64,000 nt of DNA from Mortierella sp. BCC40632 (lineage: Eukaryota > Mortierellomycota > Mortierellomycetes > Mortierellales > Mortierellaceae). The notes beneath the pieces were generated by a model. The model was not told where the DNA came from, made no database searches, and worked only from the letters and a program-made list of their open reading frames with translations. Shown here one piece after another: positions 1 to 10,482 of the stretch; the first letter of the stretch is position 1; each line of letters begins with the position of its first letter. A program made the position numbers and the translations under genes. The stretch lies in NCBI GenBank assembly GCA_011634665.1, contig WAEK01000006.1:949001-1013000 (forward strand), read 5' to 3'.

Positions 1-3000
1 GCTCTGTATAACCCAATGTATGCAGTCCCGTGCCTGCTTTTTTTTTTTTTTTTTTTTTTTTGAGCGCAATGCTCCTTATGCCTTTCAAAAGGGCCCCCCT
101 CGGACCTTCTCAAAACATTCCGCGTCGGTAATCGGAAGCTTTCAAATTCAGCTACTGTCGAAACTGTAATCTGACATCGCCTATGTGCCACTGCCACTGA
201 CTCAACAGTATCGAGTGGTAACCATTCTAGTCTTTACCTCCACTTGAGGTCAAAAGCAATATCAACTTTTTGAGCCGAAGTCGGTGGCGGTGAATGCAGG
301 AGCGGGCTACAAACAAGAAGAAAGCAAGGTTTTTTTTTTTTTTTTTTTTTTTTGAGATTGAGGGACTCCGTTTGTTTGGAATCAAGAAACACTACCAAAA
401 AACCATTGTGATACTGTTTTGACCTTTCCTCTGTCCTCCATCAGGACAACAGAAGAAGTGCGAGTCTATCTGGATTTAACCATGGATTGTCTTATGACCT
501 CGCGTGGCACTTTCAAGAATTGAACTGACATCCTGAAATTCAAAAGAAGCGTGCAAAGATTGGTCGAGACCCATGTAGCTTAAATACGAAGACCCGTTGG
601 TCAATCTTCCTTGGGGTGAGCTCCGGAAAAACCTGCGTTCCATCGATCTCGACCTCGAAAGCAGATCTTTCAAAGGCCTCGCGACAGAGCGAAAAGGAGG
701 GAGCATTTTCTCCGGGTGACCAGAATTCCTCAAGAGCCCTGCAGTAAACCCACATATCATAACCTATGGTTAGGAGTGCTAAAACTGAAGAATATGTTGT
801 TAAGCGTCTTTGTCTTCTCTTCCTATTTTCTACTGCAATGAGGATCAAACCAAGAAGTTGTGTATTAGATTCTTTTTCAGTTACTTGATTCCAAGAAATA
901 CGCTCTTGACAACCATTAGCAACGACTAACCTTTGAGAATATTGATAGGATGCCTTTGTCTACAACAAAGCGAATTGGTTTGGCCGGGGTGAGAGACATC
1001 TAAGCTCCTGTTTTCAAATCCAATGCAAGTAGACTATAGACAAAATAACTTGTGGCCATCACTACAGGAGCATAATAGAAGTGGCGATCTTAACACTTTA
1101 GAGGAACCATCACTACAACTGGTCAATTTGATTCAAAACGGACAGATACCATGGGTCATGACGTGAGAGGGTTATCAAGACTAGTACACAGTGAAGTGGG
1201 ACAGGCGCTCTAAGAGATAAGCCAAAGGATGGGAGCAAATTATCAAAGGCAGCCATGCCCCGATTATGTGGCGTATCCCTTGTGCACTGCATTGCAACTT
1301 CAACAGCAACTTTAACAGCGGCTCTACCTAATCCGGTGGCGGCGACAATTTCTCCTGTTCAGAACTGATAGCCGTGGCAACAACAGCAACAACAACAACA
1401 GTGATAATACCTGCGAACAAGAGACAGGCTTTTCGGGTTGTGTTTTTAGAGGGTCGATGAGGACAGATGGTCTCCAATCCCTTGCTTTTAAGCTCAAGGA
1501 GCTTGACCGGAGTACAAATAATTGTCTGAGGAGAAGCTATCTTCTTTTTCTCTCACACTAGACAGAACCGCCCGTTTCTTAACGATTCAGGAATGTTGCC
1601 AGATCCAAGAATGGTGTAGCCGCCAGTGAAACTGCTACCCTCACAAAATTAAGGCACTTGAGATTGGCCTTGGAAAGGCGTTTGCTGTGGGAGCTAGCGC
1701 ACTCTTACCTTTCTCTAAACCCACTGAATTCTTCAAACCTTAGACTGGGGATCGAAAAAGGTTTTCAATCTCACTGTTAATCAAAAAGCAGTTTATCGAC
1801 CAGCCTTGAGGCTAAGACTGTGGTTGGAATAGAGAGAGCTCGATCGGACGAAGGCATCAAATTTATCAGATAGATAGGGACAAACGACTATCTCGTTGCT
1901 GGTCGGAGGCTAGCATCAAGGATTGCGTGAGGAACAGGAGGCAGTGAGAAATCTGGAGTCTCCCCCCCCCGTTTTTTTTTTTTTTTTTTTTTTTTTTTTG
2001 CGTTAAAAAACACAGGTGGGGAAAAGTCATGCATGAAAAATACATGATCGCCAACCACCTACTTGAACTCTTCGGGAGGTGGAGGGTGGTCTACAGGCGC
2101 CAAGAGAGACAGAAAGAACAAGGTCGTCATTAGAATTGGTCTCGGGAAGTTGTCTACAAGTATGAAACTGTCCTCCTTCCTGTGTGGTTCCTTCCAACCG
2201 TGTTTATCCTTCTAAATGGCTTGAAGTTGAGGTAAAAAGCCTTTTCTTTGTTCCTGTAAGGCTCAATCTCTTGGGGATACATCATCAAAGGCGTCTATTG
2301 TTTTTTAATCTCAAGAAAATACCCCATACGCAAAGAATTCGTAGGCAAAGATGACATGCAGCTACACTTTTGAGATACCTTCTTGAGCAGGAGCTTGACT
2401 TTAGTCAAAGGCTACTGGTGATCATTCCCCTGATCTACGGGTCCCAAGCCCATTTCCTCCGCCTTCAAACTCCTTTGCGAAGGCTCAGGATCGAGGAAAG
2501 TGAAACGAAAAGTCCTGTTTGCTGGAGCTGCAGCAGGTGACAATAGGAAGCTCTAAGGTTATACTGGGGTGCTGTTCAGCTGTATCTTGGCGTGAAGGTG
2601 TAAAGACACAATATGGCATCATCCATTGCAGGCTGAGGGGACAGGTGAGGTCGGTTGACTCAAGCAGCCTTGAGTTTCAAAGGAGAATGGATGAGATCGG
2701 AGAGATTTGCAAAGACTACAGTCTTGATGGTTTTTACGATTGTGATGAGATTGACAGTGTGTGCCTGTTGAGTGAACAAAGAGACGAACGGGTGCTGCCA
2801 GCATGTTAGTGACAGTTGCCTGCAAAGATGACCAAAAAGAGGATGATCTGGGCAAAGCGAGAGGAGCTTGTCCATCAGGCCTAAGGATGTTGTGGTCAAC
2901 AGGACTACGTAGAGCTGAAGGAGAAAAAACAACAAAGTTAACGAGTTTCTCACAAGCGATAACCCAACCTACAGAGTAGCAAAGGTGGTTATGCGGGAGG

Positions 3001-3112
3001 GTGAGGTTCGTCCAGAGTAAAGCTTTGATATTCTAAATATTCATTAAATTCAATTTTTTTTTTTTTTTTTTTTGACAATTTATCTCGGTAAATAGGTAAA
3101 AAATACAGGGTG
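1..3112. other. Gene-poor 5' region with poly-T tracts
   Basis: No intact gene is visible in this 3.1 kb. It contains poly-T runs at about 38-61, 330-353, 1972-1999 and 3054-3073, and only short ORFs, most without an ATG start. A decayed minus-strand coding fragment lies at about 1290-1640 (listed separately). The minus-strand frame at 540-848 is 102 codons but starts at TTG and has no recognisable motif. Confidence 0.5.
1290..1640 (-). pseudogene. Decayed membrane-protein-like coding fragment
   Basis: On the minus strand from about 1532 to 1337 one frame reads as a short basic/polar stretch (LELKSKGLETICPHRPSKN) followed by a strongly hydrophobic segment (LLFAGIITVVVVAVVATAI), then SSEQEKLSPPPD and a stop. 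Just upstream another frame reads SSFTGGYTILGSGNIPES before stops. A polar stretch followed by one transmembrane helix suggests part of a single-pass membrane protein. The frame breaks and the lack of a start argue for a remnant. The family is not recognised. Confidence 0.25.
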
Positions 3113-4855
3113 TCATGAAGCATCCACAGTAGCCAGGTCTATGATGCCATCATCGTGGTCCTCTTCGTCCTCGCTCTCATAGTCGTTTTGGTCAAGAGTG
3201 TCTACTTGGCCCTCGTCCTGAGTTGGCTCCTGCTCTTGTTCGTCAGAGTTACTTTCTGATTCCTCTGCTTGACCTTCTGTGGAGCGGCGAGGGCTTAGCT
3301 TTAGAGGGGCAATCCCGACACGTTTATGCTCTTGGTCAAAGACCACATAGTTGTTCTTGATGAACACATCGCCAATGATCATGAACGTGGCTGTACTCGT
3401 TTGGATTCCTGAGTAGCAAATGCCTGGCTGATCCGCTTCCTCGCGCACAAGATCCTCAAATGGAATTCCAAACCGCTTACCCTCGATCTCGAGCTGGACG
3501 TTTCCATGAGGATCGCTCTCCGCGAGATCACAGGGAACTGCCCATGTTGACTGGCCTAGATCTCGGGCGCCGCGGATTTGGCGATGAATTTGTTGTGCAA
3601 GTCGAGTAGGAACGACCATTAGCGTCGTTCCCGTGTCCATGATGCCTGCAATGTTGCTCTTCCATCGACCAGCTCCTGAATTCTTATTACTCTTTTCGTC
3701 ATCCTCGGATCCTTCGCCATTATCTTGCTCGTGAATACTACTCAATCTGTATGGGATCACTTTGCCATTGACCAGGACATTGTTGACGTTGATCTGCCAG
3801 TACTTAGGTCTTGTTACAGGGGTGAAGGTCACTTCATGTCCGTCTGCAATCCGGCTCTTGTCCATTCCTCCAAAAATCACCTCGCCACCCCCGCCAAGCG
3901 AGGTCTTTCCGAGATAGAAAGAAAAGAGACCTCGTTCAACCAACTTTTGACCCATCATGTTTTCAAAAACAGTCTTTGTTGGTGTTCCTGTTGTCGAGAG
4001 GGCGCCAAAGGCTAAGCCCATAATTCCATCCACAGTGTCATCAAAACCTGCACTCTCGTTCGTGACCAGTGCCAGTTGCTGGTTCTCGACTGTGATCCCG
4101 TCAATCGTGATCCGATCCCGTCCTAATACGCCTTCAGCATGTGATAAATCTCCATATGTGATCCGCCAGGGCTTTCCCCCGGGCTTGTACGTGGATGAAG
4201 CCTGGGCATCGTAATGAGTCGTTCCCGAGCATTCAATACAGTCCTTGGCCGAGATAACAAACTGAGACGAGCCCGTGTCGAAATCAATCTTAAACAACTG
4301 TGGAGGTTCGCCGATTTGGACTGAGCCGTAGTACTATTTTTTTAAGGGTGGAACGGGATAACAGATGGTCAGGTCACAACGGTCATGAGAGGGCTTTGTA
4401 GGAGGGACAAACAATTTCTTTACCTCTCGGTCAAAGTTGTAGTCCACCAGAGGGACGCGGGCAAGGTTTGTCTCGGATTCGAATCGGCCGAGGGATTGTC
4501 CATTGGGCCCTCGGTTCATTGAGGCAGAGATGCCGTATTTACGAAGAGTGTAGGTCCATCTTCCAACAGTGGATGGGCGGATCGGGCGATGGATTGTCTT
4601 GATAGGAACTCTGAGAGCAAGAGAAGATAGACAGATAAAAATATTTGAAAACGTATGAGTTGAAGGTTGGGAGGTGCTGGTCAAAAAGGGGCCGGGGAAG
4701 GTATGTTTTCTTGTAGACTTATATTGAGCGAATGCGACTGTCACTCCTGACTTTTAATCATACTTTAAGACCTCTTCTGGTATGTTGGCAACTGCATATG
4801 TTGTGTTGGTGCAAACTAATAGTAATGCCGTCGAGATACCTAGGCTGAACTTCAT
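3113..4855 (-). CDS. Secreted pepsin-type aspartic protease (family A1)
   Basis: Predicted endopeptidase of about 499 residues, spliced from three exons: 4855-4764, 4610-4424 and 4333-3113. The ATG at 4855 opens a signal peptide (MKFSLGISTALLLVCTNTTYA). A propeptide-like segment follows, then the A1 core starting YYGSVQIGEPPQLFKIDFDTGSS. The first catalytic Asp is in DTGSS at the start of exon 3, the flap Tyr in ITYGD, and the second catalytic Asp in IMDTGTT. Both halves of the bilobal fold are therefore present. After the core there is a roughly 60-residue acidic, Ser/Glu/Asp-rich tail (for example YESEDEEDHDDG) with no hydrophobic GPI signal, so secretion or wall association is more likely than a GPI anchor. 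A TATA-like element lies upstream at 5220-5227. The specific subfamily cannot be assigned from sequence alone. Confidence 0.9.
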
Positions 4856-5612
4856 GCCTAGAGCTCAAGGGCGTGCGCCGGCTCACTCAGTGTGTAATCG
4901 GTTGTGATAGAATGCGAGATCGCAAATATGGAGGTCGAGTAGTAGAGTAACACAGTAGTAGAATAATAAATAAGGAAGATTGCAACGTTTGAGCGTGGAT
5001 GGTCAAGCGAGAATGCGGGTCCGTCACGGCCAAAGCAGCCGGGCAAATGTTGAAAAGGGAAAATAGGTGCCAATAAAAGCGAGATAGCTTCAGAAAAGTG
5101 GTATTGGCGCTGAAGGGGGAGAGGGAGGAAGGGTTGTTGTTAAGAGAGAGGGCGTGGTAGAACAGTATCACCCCGGAATCAGATGGGCATCCGTTGAGGT
5201 GACAACCCTGCAGGCTGCGTTTATATAGCGACTTCGCCCAGATTCCATATTCCTTCCAATCCCAGATCACGAATCTGTCCTCGCCGAGACCCAAAGCCCC
5301 TCCTCCCCACACTCTTTCCACGTATTCCTTGCCAGCCAAAAGGATGAGCGGCGTATTATCTTGTCTAAAGGTTGGAGTCTCATCTGGCTCCTTGTTGATT
5401 CTAGTCGCATCGGGAGGGGATACTCGAGAGTTCCCTCGACACTACGCTCAAAACTATCACGCAAATTCGCCAATGTCTACTACTCATCCATCAATCCGTC
5501 AACTCAGCCAGTCGCTGTCTACATTGTGTTTATTATATCGGACACTTGTGAAGAGAAGTAGTGTTGTTAATCCGTTCTGTCTTTTCTCAGTCACTTTGCT
5601 AGGCCATCCAGC
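4856..5612. other. Intergenic region upstream of the protease gene
   Basis: This 757-nt gap lies between two minus-strand genes: the protease starts at 4855 and the PPR gene stops at 5613. Apart from the TATA-like element it contains no motif I can support. ORFs crossing it in both directions lack recognisable domains and are treated as chance. Confidence 0.5.
5220..5227 (-). promoter_or_regulatory. TATA-box-like element upstream of the aspartic protease
   Basis: The minus strand reads TATATAAA here, about 365 nt upstream of the protease ATG at 4855, in the 757-nt gap between the PPR stop and the protease start. It is a strong match to the TATA consensus. The distance implies a long 5' UTR or a leader intron. 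Function is inferred only from sequence and position. Confidence 0.35.
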
Positions 5613-8601
5613 TCATCTCCAGAACCGGCCGCCGGCCCCTTCAGTGACATCCTCTTTAGCTTCTCCAGAGACTCGACTCCGCCCTCGACTGGCCCAATCA
5701 ATTTCTGGCCAGCGTTGAAGGAGCTCTTTTTGAATCTCCTTAATAGGTCCCGCCCCCCATTGCACATTTTCTAACGCCTCTGTTGCCAGATTGACGGTTA
5801 AGTGTGAGGGGGCTTGTTCAATAGACTTCATCATGTCTTTCCAAACCTCCACAATCTTGCGTTGACGGTGGTGATTCCCAAGCATAGCGTAGTAGAGTTG
5901 GTAGTTTACGTCCGACAACAAAGGCGGTTCGCCGTTTGCTAAGTATGCTTCCGTCCCAAAGAACTCCGAATCCGATTGAATCCTTGCGCTCTCAGATCCT
6001 GAGGCAACCTCATCATCAATGTTGACATCTTCTTCCGTCGCCTGTTCCATCCAGCGTCTCCTTTGGATAATATGGCTATCTGCAATCTCGATAGCTCGAT
6101 CAACCAGCGTATCTCTTGCCGAACGAGAGCTGCAGGCATGTAAGACAAAGGAGAGTGTAAACTGGTTGGGTGAAATTGACTTTCCCCATTGACCAGAATC
6201 AATCTCTTGGTAAAGCTCAAGCACACGTTCAGGTCTATTATGCGACCTATTGGCTCTCATCAGCTCATGTAGTACGGAAAGGCTGGTCATTCGTGGTAGT
6301 GGGTTTGGTGCTGGTAGTGTAGTTGTTCCATTCCAATGAGCTGGGGTCCCAGCTGTTTTCGATTTTGATCTTGCAACAGCTGACCCAGACAGCAAACGTC
6401 GTCGTTGAGAATCCTGGTCTTGTTGTGCAAGAAGTCCTTCCTTTGAGATCCACTCCGCTTTGGCTAGATAGCCGAGCTTGCCCCAACCTTTGACATAAAC
6501 AGAGCGGACGTAACAATCAGCGGGGATCATTGCTTCTTTCATTTCCTTCCATAGTTTTTCGCCAATTTCCATCTCTAGATGCTCTGCGCATGCAGCCAAA
6601 ATGATTCTGTAGGTAACATTGTTGGGTCTAGCTCGCTTAGAAGCACGCATTTCATTGTAGAGATACATCATTCCAGGGAGAGGTGATGGAAGCGTAGAGA
6701 GGTACTGCATCATTATCGTATAGAGTTGCGTGTCGACATGCTTGGGATCCTTTGCAATAGCTGAAAATAGTTCCAGAACATCTGCAACCTCCTCTTTCAA
6801 GAGTTCCTGCGAAGCTTGCTTCACATTGGGGAACTTGGCGTAACTCTGATTGATCCTAGCCAGGAGTAAGTTGGTCTTATTGACTAGACCCTGAGATGAC
6901 AAGACCTCGCTCAGTGTAGTATCGTCCAAGTTCGCTCCTGACGTATTCTGCACTAGATCGATATCAATGGCGCCCTGAGGATTAGGCTGTTGATCGTGTT
7001 TTCTCGAATTGAGGTTCTTTGACGATACACTCAGTTGCTTCAATATCTCGATTGCGCTATCAAAGTCCCCTCGTCTGGCGCAGGCATAGATTAGGATAGC
7101 CTTCATTCGGTCTGAGATGGTTAAGCCCCAGTCTTGATGCATTCGCTCGATATATCTTGAGCATGTCTCCAGATCACCGGATCGGGCCGCACAAAGGAGG
7201 GCAGCCTTCATAGCCTGCTCCCGTGGTATGATGCCGTTACTTAGCATTTGCTGGACAACTAGATCGGCCTGTGTTCCTTGATCTGGCATATGACTTAGTG
7301 AATGCAAGAGGTAATCATAGACGGCTGGCTCCTGGCTCCATGCTAGGCCAGCTTCGTCCATCTGGATAATAATGGATAGAGCATCTTGGCATCCACTTCT
7401 CCCAAGCATTGCATAATACCGAAGCAAGATCTATTTAAGAATGAATATGGTTCTGACTTGTCAGATTCTACTTCGCATCATGGATTGCTATACGGTAATT
7501 CGTTTGAGAAGACAGCCGTGCCGTTAAATAAATAAATAAGTAAAAACATACCATATGCATCTTGACTGTCGGTGGGATGCCAAACTTTGAGAGCATGTTG
7601 TCTAGCGTCGAGCGGACTAAATATGTATGAGTGCGAACCAGGCGTTCCATCATCTTGACTATTAAGGCTGACAGCTCGGATTCGAAAAACGAGTTCTTCC
7701 AAAGGCCTGGTGTTGAGTTATGTGAGTGATTACTGATGGTTCCGCTTGCATCCGGTATGCTGTGTGAAAGAGTTGGTAGATGCTCAGTTGCGCAGTCCTC
7801 CAATATTTTAAATGCATCCCTCCAGACCACAGGCTGTGATCCTGATAAGCCCTCACTCGTCAGTTTGAGAAGAGCTTTACTATGGGCCATTGCATCCACC
7901 AGGGCCGCCAGAGCCTCGGCATTCTCGTGTCCCTTGAAGACCCTATTTTTCATGTACCACATAATCTCGCCCTGCATGTTCTCTTTTCGCTCTGTGGCGC
8001 GAGTTGCTGAGTTTGTCGGTGATGCTTCCTTAATCCTCCGGTAATGAAGGAACTGTAGGAGTTTGAGCTGTGAACTGAACCATGTTTTCATATATCTTGG
8101 GTGTAGAGCGCGGCGCCGGAGATAAGTGTAAATAGTGTAGGATACGTATCGTTGCTCGTTCTTGATCGCCATGTCTAGATGCTCGAGTAGGATAGGAGTT
8201 GGAGATTTCTTAGGAGGAACCTCGACCAGTTCCGAGGCTGGCACCAACAACGGTGGTGGGTCAGATCCATCGAGATGGAGGGTAATGTGTTCTGCGGTAG
8301 CAGAACTGGTATAAAGCCGCCGCTGCTGACGATGCTGGCATCCAACACTCCGCAATACATCTCTCTCATATCCTTGAGTTGGACAGTTTCCCAATGCTCT
8401 TTGCGATCGGCTCGATTGAGGTTTGGTTGTTTGTACGAGACAATAGTCGGCGGAAAATGCCGACCGACTGTAAGCACGTTGGAAGCATTGATGCCAAAAG
8501 TTTTCCGTAGGCTGATTCGTGAGCATCGGTTGAGCCTGCCTTGTCGTCCTTGACATGGACCATGCTGATCTGGTGACCAGCACACGTCCAAATGATCTCA
8601 T
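5613..8601 (-). CDS. Pentatricopeptide-repeat (PPR) protein, probably mitochondrial
   Basis: Two exons, 8601-7552 and 7430-5613, joined in phase 0 (…VKMHM then ILLRYYAMLG…), give about 955 residues. The N-terminus (MRSFGRVLVTRSAWSMSRT) is rich in Arg, Ser and hydrophobics and free of acidic residues, typical of a mitochondrial presequence. The second exon contains helical repeats of PPR character, such as AALLCAARSGDLETCSRYI and ILIYACARRGDFDSAIEIL, then further repeats around NNVTYRIILAACAEHLEME and NQFTLSFVLHACSS. PPR proteins of this kind bind organellar RNA and act in mitochondrial transcript processing, stability or translation. Which transcript is bound cannot be told. It is divergently arranged with Spc24 (451 nt between start codons), so the two may share a promoter region. 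Confidence 0.8.
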
Positions 8602-9052
8602 AAGGCTTGCTTAATTGGATTAGATCCTCCGCCTTGTTATTGTATGGTTGATTCTCTGGAGTGTTCCTGAAGTTCAAGTTTGAGCATCCCGCGAACCTCT
8701 CCTGTAGTCAGAGTGTCGTCCAGTCGGTGATCGTTACAAAGAGATCGCCGAACTGATTTCTCCGAGTGAAGAGCCATTTCTCTATCCAGCTGATCGAACA
8801 GTGGCTTGGAGGTACATTCCTTCCATGAATGAAGAGGTGTTGCACTCGCATGCACCACCTGCCACCCTTTACTACGGGTTTCGAGATTTGCATTCTCAAC
8901 CAACGCTGTTCTCGGTTTCAACCACTATAATCTCCATTCATACGTCCACCTCCATCGTTTCTCCAGGCTCCAAAACTACGGTGCTTATTACTTTGGCAGC
9001 ATCTTTTATACCAGCATCTTTCTACGTGGATCGCAATCGCCAGGTCATTTAC
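8602..9052. promoter_or_regulatory. Divergent promoter region, PPR gene / SPC24
   Basis: This 451-nt gap separates the start codons of the minus-strand PPR gene (8601) and the plus-strand Spc24 gene (9053), so it must hold the promoters and 5' UTRs of both. I see no clear TATA box or cell-cycle element in it. Frames running through it are open by chance. Confidence 0.45.
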
Positions 9053-9999
9053 ATGGAGGACACTACTTCACTGATCCAAGAGATTACATCTCAATTCCAG
9101 AGGTCGGGACACGATCTTCAAAGGATCCAAAGGTCAATACAAGATATACGAGACACTGAGAAAGCGCGCCAGGAGATGCGCCAAGAAGCAAGAGCTCTGC
9201 TCCAAAGTATGTTTGCGAAGAAGTGGTAACTTTGACTTTGTTTAAGATAGGCGATTGACGCTCTATTCTTTGGTCATTCATTTTTGACTGTAGAACTTTC
9301 AAGAAATGTTCAGACGTCGCGATCTAAGGGCTCAAGGAGAAATGTAGATCCAGAGAGCTTGAAACACGAAGACCTAATGATTGAACTTGATCAGCAAAAG
9401 TTTACAACAGCAAAGGCGATTCAGGATATGGACCAGGACATAGCCTCCCTTGAGGCAGAGGTCCACCAGCTTCGAATGCAGTCCTTGGAGTTAGATTCAT
9501 CAGGCCGCAAAGTGTCTGGAACAGCAGGGGATTCCTCGGGAACAAGAAGGCGGTCTATGTCTAGGGGGGCTGTTGATCAGGATGGAGACGCAGTAGACGA
9601 TGAAGAGAGCTTGCTGGATGATGCCGCTCACGCATCTGCTGTGTAGGTGTTCTGATCGATACATCATTGCTCTATACACCGTGCAGTCCATTATTTCTTA
9701 AGCTAATAGGAATTTTGTATGATACTAGTCTTCGCCTACAACTCTACAGAGCTCTTGGAATCGAGATGCTTGAGGACGAGCTCGGAGTCTATACAAAGGC
9801 ACGCATCCGTAAGAGCGCCCAGCCTGAGTTTGGTTTCTTATGACATTACTTGTCACATTGAATCTCCTGCCGTTCCTAACACACTCATGTCTTTAAATCG
9901 CTAGGCTCCAAAAGCAAGAATGACGTGCACTTGGTCAAGTTTGATGATCAACTCTCGCCGTTTTTCCAGACCAATCTTGTTTGGGAATTCGCATCTTAG
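9053..9999 (+). CDS. SPC24: Kinetochore protein Spc24 (Ndc80 complex)
   Basis: Four exons: 9053-9206, 9294-9642, 9729-9808 and 9905-9999. They total 678 nt, or 225 residues, close to the family's usual ~200. Spc24 pairs with Spc25 and links the Ndc80 complex to the inner kinetochore in mitosis. The N-terminus (MEDTTSLIQEITSQF) and the following 120 residues are heptad-rich coiled coil (KHEDLMIELDQQKF, IASLEAEVHQLRMQ). The C-terminus has the globular-domain signature VLRLQLYRALGIEML and ends KFDDQLSPFFQTNLVWEFAS. The ATG at 9053 is preferred over in-frame upstream ATGs because it gives the expected short N-terminus. Exon 2 must end at 9642 inside GTGTAG; reading on hits a stop at 9644. Gene predictors using ORFs only would split this gene. 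Confidence 0.85.
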
Positions 10000-10482
10000 A
10001 CCAAGGTCCAGGAGTGGTGTCTGCTCGACATGCTTTGTGGTCGACGCGGCCAATGGCCCTGAAGTCGGGCATTACTATTTAAACACACGCGCTAAACCAA
10101 TAAACCTGTATAGTATCTGCAAGAATATCGGTCACCCTATCTATCCTCCCCTATCTGAGGTGGGAAGCATGACAAGAACAGGGCCAAAACAGTGACACAC
10201 TAGGGTTAGTTTGCGCTCGGAGTCGCGGATCTTGTCCGAGCGGGCGACCGGACAAAGGCGAGTCACTTTTGGGATAACCTTTCTACCTTCCGTTTGACTT
10301 TCGCCTTTTCTCTTCTCTCCATTCCACTTGGTCTTCCAAACTATCCATTCAACTTGCATCCCTAGTCTTCATTCTCCGGTCATTCAGCATTGACATTTGG
10401 CCATCAACCCTATTTGACGCAGTCGTCACAAACCTTATTTACTTGCAGCAGAGTACCTCTGTCAAGTTCAAGCACCCTTTCC
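10000..10482. other. Promoter/5' UTR region of glutamate synthase
   Basis: This 483-nt gap lies between Spc24 (stop 9997-9999) and the glutamate synthase ATG at 10483. The minus strand carries GTGACTC at 10266-10260, a one-mismatch Gcn4/CPC1-type TGACTCA half-site. That would fit amino-acid control of nitrogen assimilation, but a single imperfect site is weak evidence. Nothing else is identified. Confidence 0.3.

Noticed and set aside
5329..5718. 129-codon plus-strand ORF overlapping the PPR 3' end
   Set aside because: It overlaps the end of a well-supported gene on the other strand and has no recognisable features.
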